Source: Trichuris trichiura (Eukaryota > Nematoda > Enoplea > Trichinellida > Trichuridae). From it: a stretch of DNA of 64,000 nt. Location: contig JBAJFE010000005.1 of the NCBI GenBank assembly GCA_037903355.1, positions 310,001-374,000 of the forward strand, given 5' to 3'. The notes beneath the pieces were generated by a model. That model was not told the origin of the DNA. It searched no databases and saw only the letters and a list, made by a program, of their open reading frames with translations. This document shows positions 23,779-35,779 of this stretch, in pieces. Position 1 is the first letter of the stretch; the number at the start of each line of letters is the position of its first letter. A program made the translations under genes and the position numbers.

Positions 23779-26700
23779 CTAAATGATATCCAGCGGGATA
23801 AATACTCGACGGCACGCAATGGCTGCTTTGCTGGGGGGATAATCGTGGTCGGGCAATTTGGGGACAACCGACGGTCCCAAAAGGCCAAACGCCTTTTCGT
23901 ATCGCGCCTCGAAATCTTCGATAGACAAACTTCGACCAAAGTGCCAAAGCGCTAGGAACAATAAATCCCTGTACATGGAGCAATGCGTTGGCAGATTGGC
24001 TGAAGGCGACAAACGCTTGGGGCGGGTCCTGTGGTCGTTCATCAAAACTTGCAAAGCCATCCTCATATTCTGGGCTGCCAAGTGGTCCAATATCTTGTCG
24101 ACAGTATTTTTTTGAACGCACCATTGATCTGCCAAAAAGGCTTGCAAATGGTCTGACGGTTCCCATTGGCCCGAGTCGACTAACAATGAAAAATAAGCCG
24201 GCTTGATGGGGTCGTCTCGATGAAGATCCGCCATGTCGTGTACGCAGCGAACGACTACCGAAGGTACATGTTTCTCCTCCTCTTCGCATGAACTGTCCGT
24301 TGGCTCGAAGGGGAATTTTTTAGCGTAGAATTTGCCAATGAAGGAAATAAAATGCGTGGGCGCTCCAAGACGCTGAAACACGTAGACCAAATTCCAAAAC
24401 AAGATTGGCTTTCGCTCCAAAAAGTCTTCGTCAACAAGAGACGCGTCGCCGTCGCTGATAACCATGTTTTCCAGCTCTTTGCGAAGAACAATGAGATTCA
24501 AAAAAGGTACAATAAACAAATGCCTTTTTCGGTCGGCGTCAATGGAAGAGCTGACTTTCCAACAGGCGGGATTCAACGACGACGGACGATTTTCATTTCG
24601 GCTGCTGTCCGCACTATGAAAAAGACGTCTCTTCAACGGTAGACTTAGTCGATCGGCAGCATTTGGTTTCCTGGAGCCGCGGCGACGGTATCTGTTCGAT
24701 CCAATTAGTGGACCGTCAAATATAGATAACGATACCCGTTGGTCAGCGTCAGGCGACCCCCCGCCGGCTAAGCTATCCAAGCTTTTGGAGCAAACTTCCT
24801 TATTGCCATCGGGCGAATCGCGTTGGGCGTCATCCAAAAGCCTGTTATAATACCAACTTTGTCGGGGTGGATTTTTCAAAGGCTGCAAAACGGCCGTCAA
24901 CGTGGGAACAAACTTTTGCTCTAAAAAAGGCAACACCTTACTACGGCGTTTGTTTCAAAAAAAGAAGCAATTACTGCAAAACGGACAACGCGCGTTCAAA
25001 TCCGAATCGTCGGCAAACCAACCGGCCATAATTTCATTGTCGTAGCAGATAACGTCGCAATTGGGGCATCGAGAAGCGGTGCACAAAACAACTTCCACTT
25101 CAGGCTGCGAGCGGCTAACTTTCCCGCCAACCCAGTCGTTCATGGAATTGCAATTCAGCATAAGACGAACCATGGAGGAGCTAAGACGAAAAGCGGGATC
25201 GTCGGCTGGCAATTCCGCCTCGCAAGAAAACTTGTCCGCGTACCATTCATCCTAAAAGAGTCGCAATGTAATAGCAAAAAAAAGAACAAAAGCGTCTTTA
25301 CGGAATGAATATCGTCCGTGGACAGTTTGTTTTCGGACGGAGTTAAGTTCGACGTTTCTCTAACGCTTGAAGCACTCCAACTGCCGCGTACGTGCGTACC
25401 CAACTGGTCAAAACCTTTTAAATGCTTTATGTCATTGATAACTGAGGAAACATTAGTTTTCAGCCGAGCAAACCCGCCCGACGATCTTTGCAACGCGTTA
25501 ACTCTGGAGAGAACTTTGTTTTGCGCCTCGGCCAAAGAGCTGGATAGGCGATTTGCTAAACTTGGAGAAAGCCCCAAGGAACCTTCCGACGCGGCCGGAC
25601 TGCTTTGGCAAGTAACTTCGCTGCCGTCTGAAAAGACCGCCTTCAAGCTAGACTATTTGAAAAGAAAACTGCTAAAGCTATTACCTAACGATGCTGTACT
25701 TTTGTTGTTATTGTTGGCGGACTGCCGTCGAAGTTTGACCAAACGTGACATAGGAGAGACTGCCGCTTCGTTGAGACGGCTAAAAAAATCGCGGACGCTG
25801 CTGCGACCAAATCCGGAAATTCTGCCGGAGTCGGACGACCCTCCATTGATGCTATGCTCCCTTGCGTCGTCGTCTTGAAACAACGGTTCCTCGCTGCAGT
25901 CGAACCTTTTGAAGTTTTTCAACGGACTGACGGGTTGCAGAACGGTGGGACGTTCCACCGGCTCCGACTCAACGACCAACAAAGGATGAGTTGCAACTTC
26001 GCGTCGAACTACATTTTCGTCGGCGGATGCGGTCGTCGTGGTCGTTTTTGAACTCTCGGCAGCGTCCAAGTTTGAATCGTCGAATTCCAACCTGTCCGCC
26101 TGATCTCCGCAGCTGACATTGTCAGCGTGACTGTGGCAACTTGGCTTGCTGTTTGGCTCTTTTGCTAAGCAGCTATCTACAAAACATTAAAGCTTTTCGA
26201 AGCTAAAACGAAAGCTAATACAGTAAAAACATTGCAGCAAGGGTTCACCTTAGGTGTTCACAGAAGTCTTAGTTCCTTACAGTAAAACAAGTGTAATTAA
26301 GTTTCACTAACACAAATGACTTGCTTACGCTTAAGCTTAGGGTAAACAGGAGCAGAAAAAGTCCGCGGATACAGAAGCGTGAATTTGCGAGATTTTACTG
26401 TATTGTAAAAAGAAAAAAAGGGACGGTGGTCTAAGAAAACGAAATCTTGCAACAAATCTCGATGACCGACAATTCCTTAAATTCGCGCCACACTAGCTTT
26501 AACAACAAAGGGCGATAACTTGAAAGAACAGAACGTACAGAAGAGAGCGCGCAGGCTAGTATAAGAATTAAATTTAGACTGCGTCATAAATGCGGGCGAA
26601 AAGAGGTAATCGAACGTGAGCATCACGAAAGTCAACGGTAGGCGTGCGACTAAAGGCTTAAATGTTCCATAAACCGCCTTCGCCTTATCTTTCGTATGTT

Positions 26701-29700
26701 AACTACGAAGGAATTCCCTGTCTACATTTGCGCCGCATTGCCAATAGATTGCACGCTAACTTATAACCTTTTTTCCTTGACAACAGCCGGCTGTTGATAA
26801 AATAAAAATGTTAGTATTCACAGTCTTCAGCAGAATTTTTTTTTTCGGAACGAATGCAAACGTTTTTCTACGCTGACGTAAATGGGAAAAGAGCCGCGAA
26901 AGCTGTGGAATGTCGAAAGATGAACGTTCATTGGCCAGTCGCCAACAACGAAAAAAATATTACAGAAAGTCATGAAAGAACGCCCAAAAGTGCCTAGACA
27001 TCTCAAATTTTTAAGAACCTGGCTACCACTGGTCTTACTGTAATATTTTCACGTTAGTCTGCCTACGGTAGACAACACAGACAACTAAGCAAATGAAAAG
27101 CAGGTACTTTTCAAAATGAATTCGCAATTCCAACGAATAAGAGGAACGTTCCTACCAAAGCGTTCAAAGTAACTTGAACAGCTCGGCAAAGACGCCTTAT
27201 TCGACAATGAATGTTTTTTGCAAAGAACTTACAGTGCAAGGAAAACTTAACGCGTCCCTTCTCAATCCGTGACAGTGAAATGAAGACGTTCAAACGGCTC
27301 CGCTTATTTATGCAAATACGAAACGGAGCCGCTTGACCCTCTTTACTTCGCTGCCAAAAAAGGACTGTAAAAATTTGCATAACTTGATCTATCCCGCCTC
27401 CGCTCTCGACGAATGATTTTGGCGGTTGCCGAATTGGACGGCCAAAAAAGGAAAGTACCTGATTGCCAATATTTTTGAAGATCCGAAGGAACGTCGCAAT
27501 CAAAAAGGGGCCATTCGATCGCGCTTTCATTGTTGTCCAGCGCGCGCGCGATTGGCTCGTTCGTTTGATCACTTTGAATTTCGCCGTGCAACGAGGAAAG
27601 TTGATCGTCCGCGCTTTGACTTTGATATCCTTGATCACCGGATGAGCTTTGCTTGTCAACAGGCATGGCGACATCCTCTTCCGCGAGGATCTATTCAAAA
27701 GCGCGACGGTAATTAACAAGAATGAATATAAATGTTTTCGCTTTCAAGTACCGAGCAACTGTTGACCATTTTGACGGACTGACTGCCACCGCTACCTTGA
27801 CTGATGTAGTCGGCGGCACTTTCGGCACTTTGTTGGCTATCAGCCCGACGAAGTCTCGTCCGTTGACGAGCTGACGACTTCATAATGGCTATGGCAAATA
27901 TAACATTACGAACTTTGGTCCAATGTCGTAACGGTTGACGAACAGTTGCGCCCGGCCACTGGGCATCCAATACGGACCGATTATAGATTCCGTAAGTGAC
28001 CGCGTTTGGTCGTACGCCGTGTTGATTCATACTGACAAACACTTTGACAGCCAAAACAGGCTGCTCGTACAGACCGCACATTTGGATCATTATTCTATAG
28101 CATACTTCGTCCAGCACGTCGAATCGAGCATTTTCGATACGCTTCAAAATACAGTGGGCGGCGCTGCGCAAGAAAAGAAAAACAAATTTGCATAAAAGAA
28201 ACACAATAATACTTTCACTTGCGTACTTCAAGGCTCTAATTTTGTCGCATGTGCTTTTCATGAAAGCCGGCAAATGAATGAACCAAAGAGTGTAGGCGTA
28301 GCTGAGCAAGCATTTTGCCCAATTAAGGGCCGACTTGGATTGTCGCCTGGCAAGATCCAAGGCCAACTTGGTCTCCTGCTTCGTTCGCTTGGCGGCCGGC
28401 GTCGATTCGATCAACCTAAGACGCTTGGACGGATCCAACGGTTTCATCATGTCGCCGTACGCTTCCATTCCAAATAGGGAATATTGAAGAAGGGGAAATT
28501 TTTGATCGTAGCCGAATTCCGCGCCGGTCGGCGATTCGGGCGGAGCAAAAATGACCGCGTGATCAAAATCGACGCTCGGATCCGGATCCAACAGCTTAAC
28601 ATTGGCAACTGCCGCCTCGCCTGCTTGATCCATTCTTTGCACGCAGTCGTCAAAAAAGGCGAGATAAGCGTTCGTATCTCTGTCGGTTAAAAACGACCTT
28701 TCCTCAATGAATCGTATGAACAGTTGCGTATTGATCAGCAGACGGTAGAAATCTTGGCTTCCCTTATCGCGACTGCGCAGAAATCCATTGACGTCAAAAA
28801 GGGCTTCAAGGTCGGTGGAACCAATGGACGGGGCCGACTTTATGGGTCTCAAGTACAAGTGGTAATCTTTCATTATGGTAGCCATAAATCGCAGAAACGT
28901 CTCTTGGATTTCCAACTCCAGTTTCTTGCGTTTCTGCTGCAAACCCAAGTCGACCTCGACCGGCAAAAAATTCTGAGTCTTTCGAGCTTTTGTAGTTTTA
29001 AAATCGACCTGCCCAACCTTGCCCAACAAATCTTGCAATTGCTGCTTAAGAAGTTTGGCCGGTCGACGAGGCAACAAACTCAGCTTGTACCTCTGACGAA
29101 TCTCCGAAGCGGATACCGTATTCGTGTCAACATCTATGCAAGTAACGTCTCTGGGAGGATCTTGGTACAATTCAAAGTAGGAACTGTCCACGCCGGCGAC
29201 AAAAGGCAGCGGTGCGTGCAAGACGCCGGCCAAGTCGAGCGGACACTGCGGGATATAAGGGCATTGCCATCGAAATGGAAATATCAAGTTGCATATAGCT
29301 TCGGCGACGCTTGTCAGATTCCACGGCCGCAAGGAATGAATAAGCACCTTTTGTTCCAACAAAACAAGAAGCATAAGGTACATACAATTGTCGGGACCGA
29401 GCAATTTCAAAAAATCGGTATAGTTGGCACCGCTCAAAGGAAGCGGCGAATCTTCGGGATTGTCGAAGCATATTTTTTCGTTGCCAAGTTGCACAAGTAC
29501 TCGAGGTCTCCGAAACGTCGGAAACGGCACTTCGAACATCAAAAAACTTATGTACCGTTCCACCGGTAGCGAGTACTTTCCGCTTAGACACATTCTGTGC
29601 AGGTAGAGAAGGTACCGCCGAAAGGCGGGAAAAAATGGAAAACGACTGACCACGCATATGCACTTGTTAACATGGAAGGTCATCTGCTCGGCCGGGTCGT

Positions 29701-32205
29701 TTGTCGAACTGCTGTCCGAACAACTTCCGGGTTGATTTGCCGAATCCGATTGTAAACCTTTAAAAATCGAGAAAAAGCGTCTACGTTAAAGTTTAAAGAA
29801 ATTGTAGACAAAAAAAAGTACCCAGCGATTTTATCTGTTCAAAGGTCAGAGGTTTCTCGTAATCTTCGTAAAATGTTACGGACGCCCCGTAGAGCTTTTG
29901 TCCGTCGCGGTCGGTTAGAACAAAAGTAGTAAACTGCTGCGGCGGCTTTTGACACTTGGCCGGCCAACATTCAATCAAGGCACCCATGGGAAGGCAGAAT
30001 ATGGGAACATTTACCGGCAAAGGGTACTCGGCAATGTCGTTCAAAGGAAAACGATCCAAAAGACCCGGCTTGTAGGCTATTCGATTGACGTTGGACAATG
30101 ACTTTTTGTAACACAAGTAAACGTCGCTGCCCACAAGTCCGCGATTCAAATTCTTATTGATTTTGTAGAAGGTATGAGGTGGGGTTTCTCCCTTATTTGC
30201 CAAAATGACGCAGATGTCGCTGACGGAGAACAAATTGCTTGGCGCATTTTCGGGAGCTCGACGAAAAGTTATAAACAAACCTTCTTTGGCGTTGTTCACG
30301 TTGGCTACTCGCCCCGCAGGCGTCGTCTGGATTACGGTACTATCCGCCCAAGGTCTTTCGTCTGAACCTTCGCAAAGAACTCCAATGTCGACAATTGGAG
30401 GTTTGTGAAATCCGCGCCTGTAGCACAGATGGCAACATTGCTGACGTATTGAACCGTGGTTCAGGTCAGCCGGGTGACCGCTGGGAGTAGTTGCGACGCA
30501 TATAAAGCCTTCGGGAACCTGAAATAAAGGTCACTCATTTTTCAAAAAAAAAGAATAAAAACCGAATTGGAAAAAACGTACACTTTAAACTATACGCTTC
30601 AGCCTACGCGTCTACTGAGGTGCATACTTACCGTGAAGACATTGAAATCGTAGCGCAAGCAAATTTACACCTCGACATTAATTAAAAGCATGCTGTAAAA
30701 AATGCCACAACTGAATATTATTTGTTGTACCTAAAAAAAAAAATTCTGGAAGGCTACTGTAAGCGAACAACCCTAAAAATTGGATAGGCGCCAAAGCGAA
30801 CCGCAATGCTACAAAATTATGTTACTTGAAAATGCTATTACTGTAGGACAGAAAAGTTTCAATTTTTTAATTCATTCGAAATCGACGCTACCCTTTGCCG
30901 TGACGTCATAATTTTTGCGGCTATTAAAATTCTCTTTAATCGGAGCGGTAAAGCAACGAGAATCAATTGGCATTTCGGTCGAAGCTTTGCGACTTTGTCA
31001 CTAATGGGCTCGTTTTTAGGCTCCTACCTGACGCGCCTAAGCATTTGACGAAAATAGAACACTTCGAAAAAACCAAAGCCTAATGAACATTACTAGAAAT
31101 GCCTGATGAGTCATTGAATAACAAGTTGGCCAATTTCTCGCTGCGCATTTCGTTAAGAGCTCTGAACTGCGCCTGAGGGCAACAATGGAATATACAAAAG
31201 TCGAATACTAGCGAAAATGGGATGCTGAATATAGTCGCTGACGAAAATTTTTGAACTTCGCTTGGAAGCAGCATATACTGTATCGTAGGTAACCTGCTGC
31301 CCATCTCGTTTGCAACAAGTATTGAAATGCTGCGCGGGTGAATAAATCTCTCAAAAAATAATCAGAGCCGACATTAAAACGCACAATTTTTCCGCCTATG
31401 ATGAAACAATTAAAATGAAGGCTAAAAATATACGCTTTTGTAGCGTATCCGCAGGGGCAAAGTAATTCTGAAAGCCTTCTTTGATTAAAATATCACAATA
31501 GCCGACCAGATTGCTTCCGCACACAAAATGAGTTACGCAATTGATTAGATAATGACAAGATCAATCTGTCAACAAGATTAGCAACGACGAGAAATAAAGC
31601 AAATAGTGTTTAGCAACTGTTGCTTGGCGACGGAAAGGGTTAACGGACTTCATGGGCATTTAATTCCTAATCCTTATGCTAAACACAAATAGCGAACGTA
31701 TTAATAATATTAACAGGTGTTGCGCGAGTTGTATAGTAAGTAAACTTGGCTAGACAGCTGCACGGATTCCTTTAGGTACGAAGAAACAGGAAGTGCTTCA
31801 ACGAATCTCGTCACGCCATTAATTAGACTAACGCGGCTGGCGATAATATGAAAAATAAAGACTTTAGCTGAAGCCAAAAAAATTCGTACGATTAGCAATA
31901 GTGAATTGATAAGGGAAGATCAAAAGTCAACGAATGCGCGAGCAAGGAAAGCAAAGGGAACAGCCGCGGGAAGCGTGCAAAGGCAACGCTAAGAAAAACG
32001 GTTTCTTGGAAAGGTAAAAAAGCGTCAGCCAAAAGTGTCTCACCTCTTCTCCCAAATATGGAAAGATGACGCACAAGTCCGTAATCGGAGCGAGAACGGC
32101 ATTGTTTCGATAGCCGCATTCTTGAGCTCCGGGCGTTAGTTCAACGGGGTTTTCGGGAAGACCAGCGACCAAGAAGTAGTCAAAAATACGAAGTTGTTCG
32201 TGCAT
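23779..32205 (-). CDS. DENND4: DENN domain protein DENND4 / CRAG
   Basis: A Rab guanine-nucleotide exchange factor (Rab10 type in animals; CRAG in flies). Nine exons join in frame: 32205-32044, 30518-29822, 29757-28227, 28163-27752, 27690-27459, 26176-25685, 25627-25302, 25251-24975 and 24920-23779, for about 1756 residues (human DENND4A ~1860). The N-terminus has RIFDYFLVAGLPENP and APITDLCVIFPYLGEE, followed by the MABP-like region (NKGETPPHTFYKINKNLN, SDVYLCYKKS). uDENN/cDENN/dDENN segments follow: HVNKCICVVSRFPFF, PLPLSGANYTDFL, LIFPFRWQCPYIP, then FIRFIEERSFL. A PPR-like repeat (GVRPNAVTYGIYN) comes next. A Cys pair motif CPNCDV..CPFC lies near residue 1370. The tail has FLNLIVLRKELENM and MYRDLLFLALWHFGRSL, matching the DENND4 C-terminus. 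Introns 1 (1525 nt) and 5 (1282 nt) are long. Start is the first ATG; the upstream in-frame codons begin only at a TTG. Confidence 0.95.
26177..27458 (-). other. Long intron 5 of DENND4
   Basis: 1282 nt between the exon ending CAATCAG and the exon starting ATAGCTGC. Donor GTACTT and acceptor TTTTGTAG fit, and the phase (1) is conserved. No nested gene or repeat was recognised. Confidence 0.7.
30519..32043 (-). other. Long intron 1 of DENND4
   Basis: 1525 nt between the 54-codon first exon and the exon beginning with VPEGFICVATTP. Donor GTGAGA and acceptor TTATTTCAG join at phase 0. First introns often hold regulatory sites, but none was identified. Confidence 0.7.
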
Positions 32206-32568
32206 TTCGCCAAGCGTTGACCAAAAGTTACACCGCAACGGCGGTCGCGCTTCTGGAACACAACCAGTTTGCGTTTGACAAGTTCACAAGACGGTCACTA
32301 TCAACGTTTCCACTTGAGCAGCGTTTGCTAGTTAAACCCGCCTCATGCCAACAAGCGTTTTGCACTCTATTTATTCTGCAACCTTTAAAAGCATCAAAGT
32401 TGCTCAACCGCTACAGTAATTATGCGTGCACAGTAATAGAAAACGCAGGCTACATGCTGTTGCAGTAAATCAATGTTTGACAGTTTATTTATTTTGTCCT
32501 GCCTTCTCGTCCTTGACGTCTTTATGCAACTAACGTCTTCGCGAACGCTTTGTTAACCTTCCCGCAAT

Positions 32569-35500
32569 ATGGCTTTGCGTTTCTTCTGTCTACAAGGGCC
32601 TCGAACGTTCGTGAGAGCGCTTTCGCGGGTTTGTTGTCCTTTTTTTAAGTTCTTTTCGTCCAATGCTGCTTTTGCGCAGAAAGCGAGCGCGGTAAAAAAG
32701 ACACCGCTGTACGATTTCCACGTTGCGCATGAAGCTAAGATGGTAGATTTTTGCGGCTGGTACATGCCAGTCGTCTACTCGGATCAATCAATTGGCCAGT
32801 CTCATTTGCACACCAGACAGCATGCTAGCATATTCGACGTCTCCCATATGTTGCAAACACGCATAAGTGGTGCCGACAGGTAGTAAGCACCTTTTTTCCT
32901 GCTATTTTTTGGTTGTTGCCTTTAAGAACGGCTTTTGTTGAAAGCCTTACGGTAGCGGACATCGATGGGCTGCAGGAAGGGATGGCGGCATTAACGGTAT
33001 TCACAAACGATGCTGGCGGAATAAAAGACGATCTTATCGTGACGAAAGACGATGATCACCTTTTTATCGTCTCCAATGCCGGTTGTATTGAAAAGGACAA
33101 AGAGCATTTGAAAGTAGGGTTTACATTTGCTGCTTCGTTTTGAAAAGCCTGTACGTATGTGTAGCATGCATGCGACGAGTGGAGAAAGCGCGGGCGTGAC
33201 GTAGTTGTTGAACATCCGCCTAATAGAGCCTTATTAGCTATTCAAGGTTGATGACAGTATGCTAATTAACAAGCCAATTTTGATTGGAATTTTCAGGACC
33301 AGAGGCGGTAAAGGTAGTGCAAGAAGGGGTCAGGTACGACCTCAGATGTTTGTTCTTCATGAGTAGCGTCGTGACAAAAGTTTTTGGAATACCTAATTGC
33401 CGGATATCCCGTTGCGGCTACACGGGCGAAGATGGAGTTGAAATATCGGTCGACTCATCGAACGCCGTATCCCTTTGCGAGCAACTGCTCAATAACTCAG
33501 CAAAAACATCAGTCAAGATGGCGGGACTTGGAGCCCGCGATTCATTGCGACTGGAAGCTGGACTTTGCCTTTACGGTAACGATATGGACGATACAACAAC
33601 GCCAGTGGAAGCTGGTCTCGCCTGGCTGATTGGTAACGTATCTTTGATAATATTTTAAGCTCTGCTCTTTTGTAGTACTGCTTTGAGGCGGGATGAACAA
33701 AATCTTAAAGGTTCTTCAAAAAAAAGATGTTTCACTCAATTATTCCAAAGGTTGCGGGCTCATTTGCAATCATTATCTTAAGTTGTCTTTCTCAAGGCAT
33801 TTTTTCACGCAGTTCAACGAATGCTAACGAATACTGTTTGCAAGTAAACCTTGATTACATTAGCATTTATCTAAGCCTTCTAGAACGATTAATTAATCGA
33901 TTTCGTTTTAAAAACAGTGATAATTATTTGTGCTAAGAATAGGAAAGTATGCAATCACGTTAAGCGGGTTTTTTAAACGCGCAATCCTTCTAGCCGTACT
34001 GTAGCCGCTCAACGTTGCAATCTCGTACTGTTGCCAAAATAAGAGATTGTTGGTGACCTTTGCTTGTGTTGTTTTAATTTTGCATAAATACTCGCGCCTT
34101 TACACTGCTATTGACGCTATTTTTTCTTATTACGTATGCTGTAACTTGATTATCATTTAATTTCAACAGTGCCTTAAATAGTTGACAAAATTGATTCAAT
34201 AATGTTTTTTTTTATTTCTCAAACTTGGAAGGGTCAGTCGGAACTGCCAAACAGTTTAGAAATAAAAATGTTTGAAAACTGGCTGGTTTGCGTGAAAATT
34301 TAAATATTTAAGGAGTTTGTAACAATCATCCAAAGTTCCATATTGCGCGTGCGCTAGGCAAGCTGGTTGCGCTTTGGAGAGATATTCAGTTATACTTGAA
34401 ATTTTTTGAAATTGCTCGTTTCATAGCGGAAGCTCAATTCGGCGCGCATTCTATGCTACAGCGGGAAGTATTTACTTTTTATTAAATAAATCGGAATTGG
34501 ATTTGTTCTGCCTATTTACTTTAATGCTATTTTTGTTTTTTAAAATTTCGACTCGCGTTTCAAGCCTGCCAATACGCCCATTCATTCCGCTGCTGCGCGA
34601 AGCGTGGCGGAAAAGCGTGTCGTAACTCAATTGGCATCGCTATTTTTAATTTTTGACACGTTCACTTTCAACTAAAGCGCGATACCGTTGGGTTGCTAAA
34701 TTTTACAATAGAGGGCGTGACGGTCGCTTCGACTTCATTATCATTTCATTTAGCGAATGTGGCGCTCTGTTTGCTTCCGTCATTTGGCTCAACGGAGAAT
34801 CAATTGTCGCCCATCGTTTTGTCAGTTGAATGGCGCGCAAGTTGGACGAGTTTAAAAAGGACGCATTTCCTTGACAAAATCAATTAGCATGCGAACGAGC
34901 GTCCATTTTCCGACGGTTTGTTTTGCCTTAACTGTTTGACGTTTCTTCGAGAAGCGGGCGGCATGTCCCTAATGAGCCGTAAGCAAAATCTACAAAGTCT
35001 GGAAAAGGTGAAGCTCCCCTTAACCATGTATGAACAGCGCGCGTTAGGCACTGGCGTGCCGAAACCTTATTCTGAGATTGATTGCCTTGCGCTACATCGT
35101 TTGTGGAAGGAAAAACTGCCAATTACAGAACTCTCGAACATCCCACCTTAGCGCTATACCGATTTAAGGTTGCTGAATGAAAAACATTGTTTTTTTTCAG
35201 CCAAGGCTAGAAGGCAACGGGGGGACTTTCCCGGCGCCGACGTTATACTGAATCAATTGAAGGGCAACGTTTCGAAAAGACGTGTAGGCCTTATATCCAA
35301 GCAAGGTCGACCACCCAGAGGTAAGCCAACAAGTCCTCACGTTAAATAATAGCCCCAAGGAAACGCTATTAAGCCGGATACAGCATCGTGAACAACAACG
35401 GGGAAAATGTTGGCAAAATAACCAGCGGCTGTCCATCGCCCGTGTTGAAGTACAACATTTCCTTTGGCTACGTACCATCGCAGCTCGCTACGGTGGGAAC

Positions 35501-35612
35501 AAAGTTGCGGGTTGACTGCACCGGTAAAGGCGTTCAGCTGGTCGACGTTGAAGTCACCAAAACACCCTTTGTGCCTCATCATTACTACTTAAGAAAAAAG
35601 GCGGAAAGATAA
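32569..35612 (+). CDS. AMT: Mitochondrial aminomethyltransferase (glycine cleavage T protein)
   Basis: Transfers the methylene group from aminomethyl-lipoyl H protein to tetrahydrofolate in the mitochondrial glycine cleavage system. Six exons join in frame: 32569-32879, 32927-33113, 33165-33246, 33297-33632, 35201-35320 and 35374-35612, for 424 residues (human 403). The first ~45 residues are basic, hydrophobic and Ser-rich with few acids, as expected for mitochondrial targeting. Conserved blocks follow: [81 protein letters not shown], then DFPGADVI and ITSGCPSP with FVPHHYYL at the end. Asp in FDVSHM and the YTGEDG loop are folate-site signatures of the family. Intron 4 is 1568 nt; the rest are 47-53 nt. 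Hyccin begins 167 bp downstream on the same strand. Confidence 0.96.
34963..35151 (+). CDS. Small ORF inside AMT intron 4 (uncertain)
   Basis: A 62-codon frame starting [16 protein letters not shown] and ending TELSNIPP lies inside the long fourth AMT intron, on the same strand and 49 bp before the acceptor. It is charged and helix-rich with protein-like composition, unlike flanking intron sequence. No family is recognised. It has no clear polyadenylation signal. It could be an alternative exon, a nested gene or chance. Confidence 0.25.
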   Translation: MSLMSRKQNLQSLEKVKLPLTMYEQRALGTGVPKPYSEIDCLALHRLWKEKLPITELSNIPP

Positions 35613-35643
35613 GAACAGTATCCATCCGCTTACGAGATAGATA

Positions 35644-35649
35644 AATAAA
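35644..35649 (+). terminator. AATAAA polyadenylation signal for AMT
   Basis: Hexamer 32 bp past the AMT stop and 131 bp before the hyccin start, so the two genes probably make separate mature mRNAs even if co-transcribed. Confidence 0.55.
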
Positions 35650-35779
35650 GCTTTCATTGGCGTCTCCACCTTACGGACGTCAAGTAGTAGTGCCTGCTCG
35701 AATCGACTTGACTGCTTTGAGCATTGTTTAAAAAGCGTTTTTTTTTTGAAGCTAACCAAACCTTAGATAATGAACTACC

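Noticed and set aside
23603..24289. Minus-strand 228-codon frame
   Set aside because: It overlaps the DENND4 C-terminal exon in another frame; the DENND4 frame is the conserved one.
28724..29569. Plus-strand 281-codon frame
   Set aside because: Shadow of the conserved DENN-domain exon of DENND4 on the minus strand.
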